From Phyto melanocephala (Eukaryota > Arthropoda > Insecta > Diptera > Rhinophoridae), in NCBI GenBank assembly GCA_941918925.1, contig OW799233.1, forward strand, positions 70,256,578 to 70,320,577: a DNA stretch of 64,000 bases, written 5' to 3'. Under the pieces are notes generated by a model. The model had not been told where the DNA came from. It ran no database searches and saw nothing but the letters and a program-made list of their open reading frames with translations. Shown one piece after another: positions 10,727 to 21,829 of this stretch (positions within the stretch are counted from its first letter, which is position 1; each line of letters starts with the position of its first letter). The position numbers and the translations under genes are program-made.

Positions 10727-10909
10727 TTTGTTAATTTTTTGATTGATTGCCTACCGTGTTGCCATATTTAAATTGCTAAATGCAGTATAAATTCAATTTG
10801 ATTTAGTGCATTTACGTGAAATCTAATACACATTGGAATGGGGATAATTCAATAGTTAATTTGAATTAAGACTTTTATTGCAAGTTAACGCTGTCGTCTG
10901 TCTATGGTA

Positions 10910-11308
10910 TAATGCATAAGGAAAGGTATGGTATACTTGAATCCGTTTTCCGAAATTTACTTTTAAATGCTTTTTTTGTTATTTTCGGTCAATGGTTTTA
11001 TTGACGTCCAACATATTATGCAACAAAAATGCCAATAAAAGTTTCACTTTGTTTTTGGCTAACAACTTAAAACGTCCAGGAGTACATAAATGTATGGCCC
11101 AATTTCCTTTTACAATTTTTATAACAATTTGGTTTACATTTTCACTTCAACTAAACCGTTTTTTCCTCCTTTTCTTAAATTTTGTTTTGCTTGTATGTAA
11201 AACTTGATATTTCAAGTTGTAAAACCATGAAAAATTACGTTAAAACGACCAAACTGACTTGACAACGACAATAAGGTCAACAGATTACGTTAACGTTCAA
11301 TGTATAAC
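10910..11308. other. AT-rich, no gene seen
   Basis: A hydrophobic 71-aa ORF at 10992-11207 has no family features and low coding quality. I see nothing else. Confidence 0.35.
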
Positions 11309-12210
11309 AAGTAAGAGCACTTTATTCGGCTGTGCCGAATCTTTTATACCCACCACCAAATTTCCGTACTTTTATAGCTAGGGTTTTTTTCCCCCAATTT
11401 TTTGTTTCCCGGAAATGCGAGATTTATTTTTTAATTTTCGAGGATCCCGCAGCAAAACAAATCAAAAGTAAATTTGTTTATAATTTATAAAAAACTTTTT
11501 ATTAAAAAGCATAAAATAGTGTATAATGTAAAAGAAACACTTGAAAACTATAAAAGTTAATAAAAAACTTGAATTTACAATATAAATTTAGTAAAAATGT
11601 TTCTAATTAAAAAAAAAAATATTATTCTCTAGATACGAGATCAAATTTGAGCACAAAAAACAAAAATACAGGTACTTCAGTAATAAGATCAAAAATAAAA
11701 TCATTAGAATTCAATTTCGAAAACATGTAAATACAATGTATAATTAAAAAAATATAACGTAAAATATTTTAGCGACCTGGAAAATAATCTTTTAATATGC
11801 TCAAAGCCTATTTCTGATTTTAATAGCAAATAGCCCTGTCATACGTCTTATTTTGTCGGTTTTATGAGCTTTTAATTTTCATTAACAGTATATAACGTGA
11901 AAAGTAATCATTCATATATGCACATACTTACATACATAAGTACATTTGAACTTGTTTCTTTTGTTTGTAAATAAAAATAAAAATCGAAAATAAAAATAAT
12001 ACAAACAAACATAACAGTTCATCAACATTTACAACAATAAAATTGCAAGTGTTTTTATTTCTCTCGTTTACAATAACAACTACTTTTTTATTTTTAATAC
12101 AATAAATTACACTTATACCTCAATTTACGCGCTCAAATAAAATTAAATAAAAATTAAATCAATTTTTGTACAATTTATTAACTGTGCTGATACGTATATT
12201 CTTTTTCAAT

Positions 12211-13155
12211 ATGAGTTGTTCTAAACCAAAGTGCAGAAATAAGGCGGATGATCCAATGATTTCCTGTTGGCTGTGTAACGCAGTTTATCATGCAAAATGT
12301 GTTGACTTGGCAGCACGAACTGCAGACAATCTTCGTGAAGATAAAGGCTTACGTTGGTGCTGTAAAAAATGTATTATTTATGATGTTGAATTTTATTCAT
12401 TTTTTAAAAATGCGCGAGATGAATTTGTCGGCATAAATAACGATCTAAAATGTTTATCCCAAAGATTTTTAAAATTCAAAGCATTATTTGATAATGCGTC
12501 ATTCTCGCCCAAAAGAAAGAAAACAACTCCAACTTTAAACTCTTCACCTCCTGTTATGTCTACTAACAACTCTTCTGTTGATCAAACCACTTCCGATAAT
12601 TTACCTCGTCCGAGTCCGTCTACTATTCCTTCCATAGTTAATGTACCTGTAAAACCATCTCAAAATCCGAAAACTAATCCATCGTTATTTTCATCGTCTC
12701 TCCCTCATAACACCGAAATATTACAACCTAATACTAATCGTATTCAACAGATTGCAAGTAATATAAATTTTCAAAACGACATTCAACAAATTAATTCACA
12801 TCCTCCGGCTGTGGTTTCTAGTCCGTTAAATAATCCTGCAATACTTAAAGTAATTTCTCCAAAGAAAACAATTTTTGCTGCTCGTTTTTCATCTGATACT
12901 ACTTCTAACGCTGTTGCTGACTACATTAAATTAAAGCTTGGATACGATTGTGAATTATCTGTTTTTAAATTCAACTATTCGGAAAAACGGAGTAAATCTT
13001 CTTTTAAAATCATCGTACCAGAGGAATATTTTAATATTATTGTCAATCCTGAGTTTTGGCCACCCAATGCTATAATACGCGAATATGAATATAGAAATGC
13101 TTCTCGTTCTGATATCGTTTATTTACCTACTCAAAATAATACCCAAAAAAACTAA
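12211..13155 (+). CDS. CR1 ORF1: PHD-finger RNA-binding protein
   Basis: The best start is the ATG at 12211 (MSCSKPKC), 15 codons inside the longest ORF, because the zinc finger begins at once. Residues 3-54 have the C4HC3 pattern: C..C, then MISCWLCNAVYHAKC, then WCCKKC, a PHD-like finger known in CR1 ORF1 proteins. The centre is Ser/Pro/Asn-rich and disordered (PPVMSTNNSSVDQTT). The C-terminal part (TIFAARFSSDTTSNAVADYI ... FKIIVPEEYFNII) resembles the RRM-like fold of CR1 ORF1. About 314 aa, intact. It likely coats LINE RNA in the ribonucleoprotein. Confidence 0.8.
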   Translation: MSCSKPKCRNKADDPMISCWLCNAVYHAKCVDLAARTADNLREDKGLRWCCKKCIIYDVEFYSFFKNARDEFVGINNDLKCLSQRFLKFKALFDNASFSPKRKKTTPTLNSSPPVMSTNNSSVDQTTSDNLPRPSPSTIPSIVNVPVKPSQNPKTNPSLFSSSLPHNTEILQPNTNRIQQIASNINFQNDIQQINSHPPAVVSSPLNNPAILKVISPKKTIFAARFSSDTTSNAVADYIKLKLGYDCELSVFKFNYSEKRSKSSFKIIVPEEYFNIIVNPEFWPPNAIIREYEYRNASRSDIVYLPTQNNTQKN

Positions 13156-13159
13156 ATAA

Positions 13160-16008
13160 TTTTTCTACCGATAATCTTATTAATATTGTTTACCAAAATG
13201 TCCGTGGCCTTAATACGAAATTAACCACTCTTTATGCAAATAGTTTTGATTTTTCATACCACATCATTGTCTTTACTGAAACCTGGTTAAACGATAAGAA
13301 ATGTATTAATAACAACGAAATATTATCTTCAAAATACCAAATATTCAGACATGATCGATCACATAAGTTGGGTGGAGGTGTGCTCATTGCCGCACATAAC
13401 AATTTTCGTTGTGAAGAAATCAATGTTATACGATGACATCGAATTTGTCGCTGTAAAAATTCGACTGAGAAATACAAATTTATATATTACATGCTCATAC
13501 ATACCTCCAAACTCTTCTCTGGATATATACAATAATCACATCTTTGCCATTGAATTTGTTTTGCAACAATCTATTCCATCTGATTTATTTATTGTTTTGG
13601 GAGATTTTAATCTACCTAACATATCGTGGAATAAATCTTCAGAAATAAATTATCTAATTCCTACAGTTTCAAATGAATTTATTCACTCACTCACAAGCTA
13701 TGGACTTTTTCAAATTAACTATGAAAACAATATTAATGGAAAACTTCTTGATCTTGCATTTGTCAACCAGCCGATGGATATATTTTTACATAAAACACTT
13801 CCCGTTACTTACCCTGAAGATCGTTATCATCCTACATTAAAATTGGAAATATTTAATTTATTAAGCTTACCTGTTTTACTTCCTAACAAAATTAAACCCC
13901 ATAAAGTTTTTTGCTTTTCTCGTGCAAACTATCAGAGGCTTAACTCTTTGCTATCAAACGTTAACTGGGATAGTATAATCTCTATCGAAAACTTAGATGA
14001 TGTTGTTTCTCTCTTCTATTCAACATTACGCCGCTGCATTTCTGAAACTGTCCCAAGAATTACAATTAGAAACAACAATATTGGGCCACCCTGGAATAAT
14101 AAGTATCTCCGAACTATTAAAAACAGGAAAAACAAGTTATATAAGAAATATAAAAGGACCGGATCATCTGTAGAATATACCAAATACTGTATTGCTCGTT
14201 CTTACTACAATTTGGCAAATAAATCTGCATACGACAACTATATAATCCGTATGAAGTCGAAAATGAGATCAAATCCTAAATCGTTTTATAAATTTGTGAA
14301 CTCTAAACGTCGATCGTCCGTTAATCCTAAATACTATAAATATGGATCAAATGACGCTGATGATGACGTTTCTATTTCCAATTTGTTTGCTGATTTTTTT
14401 TCAACTACTTACTCTAAAAAAGTATATAATAACATAACATCTTACCCATTTAATATACCTCAATCATCTGGTATACAATTCTCTTTTATTACTTATAAAA
14501 CGACTCTTTCAAATTTATTATCACTAAAAAATTCGTTTAATGCTGGTCCAGATGAAATACCAAATTGCGTTCTAAAAAATTGTGCAGAAAATTTATGTTA
14601 CCCGCTTACTGCTATCTTTAACAAATCCATTAAATTAGGATACGTACCATTGATTTGGAAATTATCGTATATAATTCCGTTGTTTAAAAATGGAAGCAAA
14701 ATTGAGATATCAAATTATCGTGGCATTGCTAACCTGAGTGATATTCCCAAACTTTTTGAAAAAATTTTAACTGATAATTTATACTATCAAATTTCTTCGA
14801 TTTTGTCACCGTGCCAACATGGTTTTTGTAAACATCGCTCTACAACGACTAATATTTTGGAGCTAACTACTACAATAAATGATGGTTTTATAAATAATAT
14901 GCAAACTGATGCTATCTACACAGATTTTAGTAAAGCTTTTGATAAGGTAAACCATGATCTCTTGCTTAACAAATTGTCATTAATGGGATTTACGGATATG
15001 ACAGTAAAATGGTTAAGATCATACTTGTCTTTAAGAACTCAACAAGTTAAGTATGGAAGTGCTACGTCTAATGCTATCAAAGTTCCTTCTGGTGTTCCGC
15101 AAGGTAGCCACCTTGGTCCTATTTTATTTACCTTATTCATAAACGATCTACCTTCAGTTATTCAGCACTCTAAAGTTTTGATGTATGCCGATGATGTCAA
15201 AATTTTTCGTTCTTCTAATAATCCCGAAGATCAACTTTTCCTTCAATCTGATATTGGCAAATTGGTAAATTGGTGTGAAATCAACTTAATGGAGCTGAAT
15301 ATAAAAAAATGTAAGCATATGTCCTTTTTCAGAATTAAGAAATTGGATTTATTTTATTGCATAAATGAGTGTAAACTTGATAAAGTTCTGAATTTTCTTG
15401 ATCTTGGTATTTTGCTTGATCACCAATTAAATTTTCGTGACCATATTTCTTTAATTGTTAACAAAGCAAATGGTGTACTTGGATTTATGAAGAGGTGGTG
15501 CAAGGAATTTCTAGATCCTTATATTACGAAACAATTATATTCATCGTTAGTTCGACCTATTCTTGAATATGGATCGATTATTTGGGATCCTTGCTATAAT
15601 ATTCATATTGATAGTATCGAGTCTGTACAAAAGAAGTTTTTAATATTTTGTCTTCGTGGCCTTGGATGGAATTCGTTTTTACTACCGTCATACGAAAGCA
15701 GACTCTGTCTTATAAAATTACCAACTTTAAAAAGTCGTCGTTCAATGCTGAGTTTTTCTTTTGTGCTGGGCCTAATTCAAGGCGATATCGACTCAGAATT
15801 CCTGCTAAGTAAAATATATTTTAATGTTCCAACCAGACCAACTCGAAATTTCCGTTTTATTAACTTAAAATACTACAGAACCAACTATGCTAATAATGAT
15901 CCTCTTCGTCGTATATGTGAAAACTTTAATAATTATTATCACCTTATTGGCCTCAATGAAAGTAAAGAAATTGTTAAAAGAAATATCATTTTATATTTAA
16001 ATCGTTGA
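13160..16008 (+). pseudogene. CR1 ORF2: endonuclease and reverse transcriptase, one frameshift
   Basis: The endonuclease N-terminus is in frame 3 (VYQNVRGLNTKLTTLYA, IIVFTETWLNDKK, LGGGVLIAAHNNF) and stops at about 13436. The frame then shifts to frame 1, where an 885-aa ORF runs from about 13430 to 16008 (DLFIVLGDFNLPNISW, PVTYPEDRYHPTLKLE). The RT has NCVLKNCAENLCYP, NYRGIANLSDIPKLFE, IYTDFSKAFDKVNHDLLL (catalytic Asp), GVPQGSHLGPILFTLFIN and the YADD box at MYADDVKIF. After repair of a single indel the protein would be full length. It nicks target DNA and copies LINE RNA. Confidence 0.85.
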
Positions 16009-16795
16009 ATTATTATAGAATATTATTTTATATATAACCTGAATTTTGTTTTGTTATTTTACATACTTTAGTCTGTAAGGATTATTATCTATAGACAATA
16101 AATTAAATAAATAATAAAAAAAATAAATAGTAGGCGTATCAAAGTTATTTCTGCTAATAAATACAACTTAAATATTTCAATATAGTCCTTTATTATTCCA
16201 AAATCTCTATTCATTAAGAAATAATATGAATTTGAGATAAAACGTTATATGGGAGGTTTTCGTAAAAGTGGACGTGTCACATTTCTTTTCTGTTGCAACA
16301 AAGCCTTTCCTGCAAAATTTCAGAATCGTAGATCTAATTTTATCAGTTTTATGCGGTATAAATTTTCGTACATTTTGATCTATAACTCCTTTCCTAATCC
16401 ATAGATTTAAGCAATTTTCGGGGAAAAATATTTTTTTTACTCAAGAAATTTATATTCGACTCTACATGAATGCGTTTGCACACAATTCCATTTTATTCGA
16501 TGTTGGAAGGACACAGTTTTTTGAACCTATACGATCTATAACTCTCTTCCAAATATTCCGATTTAGCCCATTTTTAATACCAAACAAACCTTGTGCATAA
16601 GAAAGGTTCTGGCAAAATTTGAGCCTCCTACCTTTTTTGCTTTCAACAGACCGACAGACGGACGGACATATCATCATAAAATCAAACCCCGATTCAGAAT
16701 ATATATGTATACTATGTGGGGATATTTCGATGTGTTACAAACGGAATGACAAAATGAATATACCCCCACCATTTTTTTGGTGGCGGGTATAAAAA

Positions 16796-17040
16796 ATAGA
16801 AACATAAAACGAAGTACCAACGTTATTCTATTAGCTTTTAAAACTATTTAATAATATTGTCAATACGTCATGGGAACAAATTTTTTACCTGCCATCGGTT
16901 AATGTTTATGTAACTTTTCTTAATTGCCTTATTTTAAAACTTTATAATAAGCATGTTCCACTGAAAACAATAACGATAACGAACCATGGCCTAGAACTGA
17001 AGCAAAGCAGTTGATTTAACACCGTGAAAACAATTACTAC
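16796..17040. other. AT-rich spacer, nothing recognised
   Basis: No coding or repeat signal beyond simple AT richness. Confidence 0.3.
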
Positions 17041-17043
17041 ATA

Positions 17044-17262
17044 TGGAAACGATACAGGACGCTAGAATATCGTGAACAATATCTCTCGGCTAGAAAAGCG
17101 ATTGTGTGCAAAATAAGGCATTACAAATCTATATATTATTCCAAAAAATTTTGTGATGCAGTTGATACAAACAATAAATGGAAACTCATACGCAATTTTG
17201 GTATCGAAAAAAAAACAAATGATGCAATTGATGTAGACGTTAACATGCTCAATCATTCAACT
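17044..17262 (+). pseudogene. Possible LINE ORF2 linker fragment
   Basis: Reads RTLEYREQYLSARKAIVCKI, then HYKSIYYSKKFCDAVDTN and KWKLIRNFGIEKK. The spacing of basic and aromatic residues followed by W..iR.fG resembles the region between endonuclease and RT in jockey/I-type LINEs. There is no RT around it, so the family is uncertain. Confidence 0.35.
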
Positions 17263-17404
17263 GTTGAAGTGTCCGGTCGTGTTTTTAAATCTCGCTGCCT
17301 TTAACTTGTATTTTAAATTTGTTTATTATAATTGACTAACTGTTTGCTTTGTTTTTTGATATTGACTCTGTAAATTTGTAAAAAGAAATAAGAAAATATA
17401 AAAA

Positions 17405-17655
17405 TATAAGAACAAAAATCAACAAATCTCTCAACGTAAAATAAAACAAAACATTCAATCATTCCGTTTTATAACAATAACAACAACTGCTTTAAATAAG
17501 TTACACTATACTACAAGAACAAAAATCAACAATTCTCTCAACGTGTAATAACTAATAAAACAAAACATAAAGTCATTCCGTTAAAAACCAATAACAACAT
17601 ATACATATACAACAATAACAACACTCTGCTTTAAATAAATTATCATCTGCAATAA
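17405..17655 (+). repeat. Two tandem copies of a unit of about 115 bp
   Basis: AAGAACAAAAATCAACAAAT at about 17407 and AAGAACAAAAATCAACAATT at about 17516 begin two similar blocks, each with CTCTCAACGT, TCATTCCGTT and AATAACAACA. They may be leader sequence of the CR1 copy that follows. Confidence 0.5.
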
Positions 17656-17747
17656 TAAACAACATATTACATTCTACATACATATTTGTACACACATTCG
17701 TTAACTCTTTGAATAATTACACATATACATATGTATTATATATTTCT

Positions 17748-18003
17748 TGTTTTAAGCATGCTGATTATGTTGCCCTGAATCAATATTTTTTTAACACGGA
17801 CTGGCATGAGTTGCTTTCAGTTTCCGATAGTACCAGGTAATCTATAGATGCGATGGTAGATTTATTATATAAAACCGTGTTTGTTTATGTAAATGAATGC
17901 GTTCCAAAAATTTCGTTAAAAAACACTCTGGTCCTCCTTGGAACACTAAGCAGTTGTCGATAATTAAGAACCTTAAGAACAAACGTTACAAGCAATATAA
18001 AGC
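17748..18003 (+). pseudogene. CR1 LINE copy 2, left part
   Basis: CFKHADYVALNQYFFNTDWH matches CFSRANYQRLNSLLSNVNWD of CR1 copy 1, and after a frameshift SGPPWNTKQLSIIKNLKNKR matches GPPWNNKYLRTIKNRKNK. It stops in YKQYKAS where a Helentron-like element begins, and resumes at 26363. Confidence 0.8.
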
Positions 18004-18287
18004 AAGTAAGAGCGCTATATTCGGCGGTGCCGAATCTTATATACCCTTCACAACGTGTAGTCATGCAATAACAGTGGTTTGTGTCACCATTCATCCCATA
18101 TGAAATACGTACATACATATAAAAACATACATATTTAAAAACGCCCCATTGTAAAATTATAAATTCACGTATGTATGTTAAAAAAACAAAAAAAAAAAAA
18201 AAATTTAAAAAAAAAAATTAAAAAAAAAAAATTAAAAAAAAATTATTATGTATATAATACTAGCCAAACCCGGCGCGCGTTGCTACG

Positions 18288-19614
18288 CCCCTTAATGAAT
18301 CGAAATGCATTCTGAATTTTAATTGAATATCAAGTGCAAAAACCTAAAAATTATAATTTTTTTATGGGCGTGGCATTTCCCACTTTTCTAGTCACGAAAT
18401 TGTAAAGTCATAACAGCTCAATATGTGTGCAAAGTTTCAGAAGAATCGGACCAGTGCAAGTATCCCAAAATTAAAATTGTTTTTATGGGCGTGACCTTGC
18501 CCACTTTTCTAATCACAAAATTGTGAAGTCTCTACAGCTCAATATGTGTGCAAAGTTTCCGAAAAATCGGTCCAGTGCAAGTACCTCAAAATGATACCTT
18601 TTTTTTATGGGCGTGGCACTGCCCACTTTTCTAATCTTGAAATTATTTAGTCATGATAGCTCAATATGTGTGCAGAGTTTCAGAAAAATCGGTCTGATGC
18701 AAGTACCTCAAAATTATAGCCTTTTTTTATGGGCGTGGCCCCGCCCACTTTTCTAATCACGAAGTTATAAAGTCACGACAGCTTAATATGTGTGCAAAGT
18801 TTCAGAAAAATCGGTCCAGTGCAAGTACCTCAAAGTTAAAACTTTTTTAGGGGCGTGGCCCCGCCCACTTTTTTTATCACGAAATTATTTAGTCATGACA
18901 GCTCGATATGTGTGCAAAGTGACCCCGCCCATAAAAATTAGTTATCAGTTTTAGCTACTTGCACTTGACCGATTTTTCTGAAACTTTGCACACATATCGA
19001 GCTGTCATGACTAAATAATTTCGTGATAAAAGAAGTGGGCGGGGCCACGCCCCTAAAAAAGTTTTAACTTTGAGGTACTTGCACTGGACCGATTTTTATG
19101 AAACTTTGCACACATACTAAGCTGTCACAACCATAAGATTTTGTGATTAGAAAAGTGGGCAGGGCCACGCCCATAAAAAAAGGTTATAATTTTGAGTTAC
19201 TTGCACCGGACCGATTTCTCTGAAACTTTGCACACATATCGAGCTGTCATGACTTAATAATTTCGTGATTAGAAAAGTGGGCAGTGCCACGCCCATAAAA
19301 AAAAGGTATCATTTTGAGGTACTTGCACTGGACCGATTATTCTGAAACTTTGCACACATATTGAGCTGTTATGACTTTACAATTTCGTGATTAGAAAAGT
19401 GGGCAGGGCCACGCCCATAAAAATAATTATAATTTCGAGGTACTTGCACTGGTCCGATTCTTCTGAAACTTTGCACACATATTGAGCTGTTACGACTTTA
19501 CAATTTCGTGACTAGAAAAGTGCGCAATGCCACGCCCATAAAAAAATTATAATTTTTAGGTTTTTGCACTTGATATTCAATTAAAATTTAGAATGCATTT
19601 CGATTCATTAAGGG
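18288..19614. repeat. Large foldback palindrome built of ~120-bp tandem units
   Basis: The left arm 18288-18920 and right arm 18982-19614 are each 633 nt and mutually inverted, with a 61-nt loop. Each arm has five tandem units of about 120 bp, each with TGGGCGTGGC, CCCACTTTTCTAATCACGAA, CAGCTCAATATGTGTGCAAA and CAGTGCAAGTACCTCAAA. The outer ends are CCCCTTAATGAATCGAAATG and its complement. Transcribed, it would form a very long double-stranded RNA. Confidence 0.85.
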
Positions 19615-19671
19615 GGATATATAAAACAAAAAAAAATTAAAAAAAAAAAAATAAAAAAATATAAATAATAT

Positions 19672-20199
19672 TGTTACAGATTTATTTTTAAATAGCTTAA
19701 TTTACATTAATTTATTTTAGTTGAAGCAGTAAAAGTTACTGTAGTTGTATTTGTATTAGTTTATTTTGCTGATTTTTCGAACATGATGTTTGTTGTTATG
19801 TGTAGCATACTTTTAGGCACTTCTATTATTCGTACCTATTACTTAACGTCTTAATTTAAATTTAACGGTTTTCGAATGTACTAGAATGTACATACGAGAA
19901 CTTTGTCGAATGTTACCGAACACCACTATGTTACTATAAATAGCCGAACAACACAGCTAACATAATCAGTATTACAGTAGAGCTTGTAAGGTGCGTATCA
20001 AAGTGTGTTTGATAATAAAAGTGTATAATCATAAGTGTAATAAGTAAAGTGATATTAAAGCAATCTTTGAGTGTGTTTAAGTAAATAAAGTGCTCTTAAT
20101 TTTATAACGAATTTCAACTGTTTTTGACTGCAATAAAAGAACTCAAAAGGTTTATTTAAAGGAAATAATCCAACGTTTATAAAAGGTATAAACGTAACA
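19672..20199 (+). repeat. 5' LTR of gypsy element
   Basis: Starts TGTTACAGA and ends CGTAACA. TATAAATA at 19935-19942 is the likely promoter TATA box, and AATAAA at 20084-20089 the likely polyadenylation signal. Confidence 0.95.
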
Positions 20200-20201
20200 A
20201 C

Positions 20202-20221
20202 TGGTGTCAGAAGTGAAGTTG
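20202..20221 (+). promoter_or_regulatory. Primer binding site, tRNA-Leu type
   Basis: TGGTGTCAGAAGTG begins 2 nt after the LTR and is complementary to 14 nt of the 3' end of a tRNA-Leu (CAA) ending ...CTTCTGACACCA. The match breaks down after that. Assignment is from memory of tRNA ends. Confidence 0.6.
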
Positions 20222-20237
20222 CATTATAATAAAAGAC

Positions 20238-21779
20238 ATGAAATTTGAGGAGCTTAAAGTTGAACAACTCAAGAAAGAATTGAGTAAGCTGGCATTGTTG
20301 ACAACAGGTAATAAAGTGGAAAAGAGACTTCTAGATGAATTTAAGCGGCGTAATATTGACATTGATGGTTACGAGTTTGACGAAAAAGAAGAAATGGAAG
20401 TTTCTACTCGTGCAACCACAAACAGCATGGATTTAAGTACGATGCTTGCAGCAATGATGGAAAAAATTTAACTCAACAGTCAAAAATTATTAGCTGAAGT
20501 TCAAGAAGTTAAAGTTGAAGTTCAAGAAACTTCTAGAGCTAATAATGAAAAATTATTAGCCGAAGTTCAAGAAAATTCTAGAGCTAATAATGAAAAATTA
20601 TTAGCTGAAGTAAAAGAAGAAAGTAAAATAATGGAGTTGAAATTTCAAGAAACTTCTAGAGCTAATAATGAAAAATTATTAGCTGAAGTTAAAGAAGAAG
20701 TGCAAGAAACAGCTAGAGCTACAAACGAGAAACTTCAAGAAATTTCTGAAGCTGTAAATAACCGAATAGAGGGCATTGAAAAGCAAGTTAATAAAATTGA
20801 TAAAAAAATATCTGACCTTGAAGAGTGCATAGTTACTCAAGCAAGTGACTTTAATAGCAAATTACAACTACAAGTGAAAGACGTTAACGAAAAATTGCAG
20901 TTACAAGTAAAAAATGTTGATGAAAAATTTCAATTACAAGACGAAAAATTTAAAAATCTGGAAATAAAAATTAATGATATTCAATGTCATGAGGGACCAG
21001 TTCGGATAATTCCAGAAATATCGAGTAGAATAAAGGCCCCCACTTTTGACGGTAGTGCACTATTTAATGTTTTTAAATTTCAATTTGAGACAGCTGCCAA
21101 TTGAAATATGTGGAGCAATGAAGAAAAGGCTATAGAGTTGATTTTGGCGTTAAAAGGCAACGCAGCGCAAGTCTTGGAAAGCATACCTATTGGCTGCAGA
21201 GAAAACTATGATGACATAATGGTTGCACTACAACGTAAGTATGGCGGCGAGCACAAACGAGATATATACCGAATGGAATTACGAGGCAGAACACAGAAAG
21301 CTAACGAGTCATTACAATATTTCGCAACGGAGATCGAGCGTTTGGTGCAGCTGACATATCCAGGTGAAAATCACCCATTTTTGGATCAGTTTAAAATTGA
21401 AACGTTTGTAAATGGAATACGTGATCCAGAAATAAAGCACGCGGTGTTTGGCACACATAAATCGACGTTTGCAGAAACAGTTTCATATGCACTAACACAG
21501 GAAACTGCAAAATTGCTTTCTAAGCCACAGATATATAAGGTGCGAAATCTTGAAATTTCTACAGAAATGGAAAGAGATGAAGTAAGAGATTTAAAGGCTC
21601 GTATACAGGCGTTAGAGGGAAAGCAAGGCAAAGGCAGAGCCAAATGTTATAATTGCGGCAAGAGTGGACATTTTCAACGTAATTGCAAAGCACCAAGGAA
21701 GAGGGCTAGATCTGTTTCGCCACCTAGAAACAGCAAACGGGCGAACACGAAATCATCAAATGAGTCACCGTTAAACTAA
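20238..21779 (+). pseudogene. gypsy gag with SAP-like N-terminus, coiled coil and CCHC knuckle; two stops
   Basis: All in frame 3 from ATG 20238. Residues 1-45 (LKVEQLKKELSKLALLTTGN) look like a SAP-type helix-extended-loop-helix motif. A TAA at 20469-20471 interrupts. Next come four 15-residue repeats of the type ETSRANNEKLLAEV, then heptad-rich sequence predicted to be coiled coil to about 20990. The capsid-like part begins RIKAPTFDGSALF and is cut by TGA at 21102-21104, in AAN-stop-NMWSNEEKA, where a Trp is likely. It continues to a CCHC knuckle CYNCGKSGHFQRNC (about 21646-21690) and a basic tail, ending TAA 21777-21779. Structural protein of the particle; this copy would need help in trans. 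Confidence 0.85.
20518..20745 (+). repeat. 45-bp coding tandem repeat in gag
   Basis: Four copies of a unit holding CTTCTAGAGCTAATAATGAA and AAATTATTAGCTGAAGTT, each encoding a 15-residue helical segment. The copies are nearly identical at DNA level, so recent expansion is likely. Confidence 0.8.
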
Positions 21780-21829
21780 AACGAGCTAGCACTACGGGGC
21801 AAGAGCTAGCTCCCATAACCGAGGGCCCC
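21764..21829 (+). promoter_or_regulatory. -1 ribosomal frameshift signal between gag and pol (slippery site and pseudoknot)
   Basis: The slippery heptamer G TTA AAC (21770-21776) is in the gag frame immediately before the gag TAA. The pol frame is -1 relative to gag and is open from 21764. Six nt downstream, GAGCTAGC (21783-21790) pairs perfectly with GCTAGCTC (21805-21812). The loop GGGGC (21796-21800) can pair with GCCCC (21825-21829), giving an H-type pseudoknot. GTTAAAC is a known functional variant of the X XXY YYZ motif. Confidence 0.8.

Larger units (their letters stand above)
8472..10909 (+). mobile_element. PIF/Harbinger-like element, copy 2, interrupted
   Basis: Same ends as copy 1 (TACCATAAACAGACGACAGC ... 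GCTGTCGTCTGTCTATGGTA) with TAA duplications at 8469-8471 and 10910-10912. It is split by an 1830-bp nested element (8755-10584); without it the copy would be about the size of copy 1. Confidence 0.85.
11906..16130 (+). mobile_element. CR1-clade LINE, nearly full length
   Basis: About 4.2 kb: AT-rich leader (11906-12210), ORF1 with a PHD-type finger, ORF2 with endonuclease and RT, and a tail ending in AATAAATAAATAATAAAAAA-like sequence rather than plain poly(A). The left junction is defined by comparison with the uninterrupted element at 61790. About 9 bp of target (GGGCGTTAT) seem lost and no clear target duplication is seen. One frameshift in ORF2 prevents full activity. Confidence 0.8.
11309..16795 (+). 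mobile_element. INE-1/DINE-like Helentron element, subfamily 2, split by a CR1 LINE
   Basis: Starts AACAAGTAAGAGCACTTTAT with the hairpin ATTCGGCTGTGCCGAAT and ends with a hairpin TACCCCCACCATTTTTTTGGTGGCGGGTA (about 16760-16790). The same ends bound 60698-62547. Typical INE-1-like tail features include GACAGACGGACGGACA and GAATATATA..ACTATGTGGGG. Internal sequence up to 11905 and from 16131 aligns with about 61730-62545 of the other copy, so the LINE at 11906-16130 is an insertion. Non-coding. The Helentron assignment rests on similarity to what I know of Drosophila INE-1 and is an inference. Confidence 0.65.

Noticed and set aside
18003..18060. GCCGTGCCGAATCTTATATACCC hairpins as possible terminators or an attachment site
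   Set aside because: They recur at the start of every A block in an animal genome, so they are structural ends of the repeat, not bacterial-type terminators.
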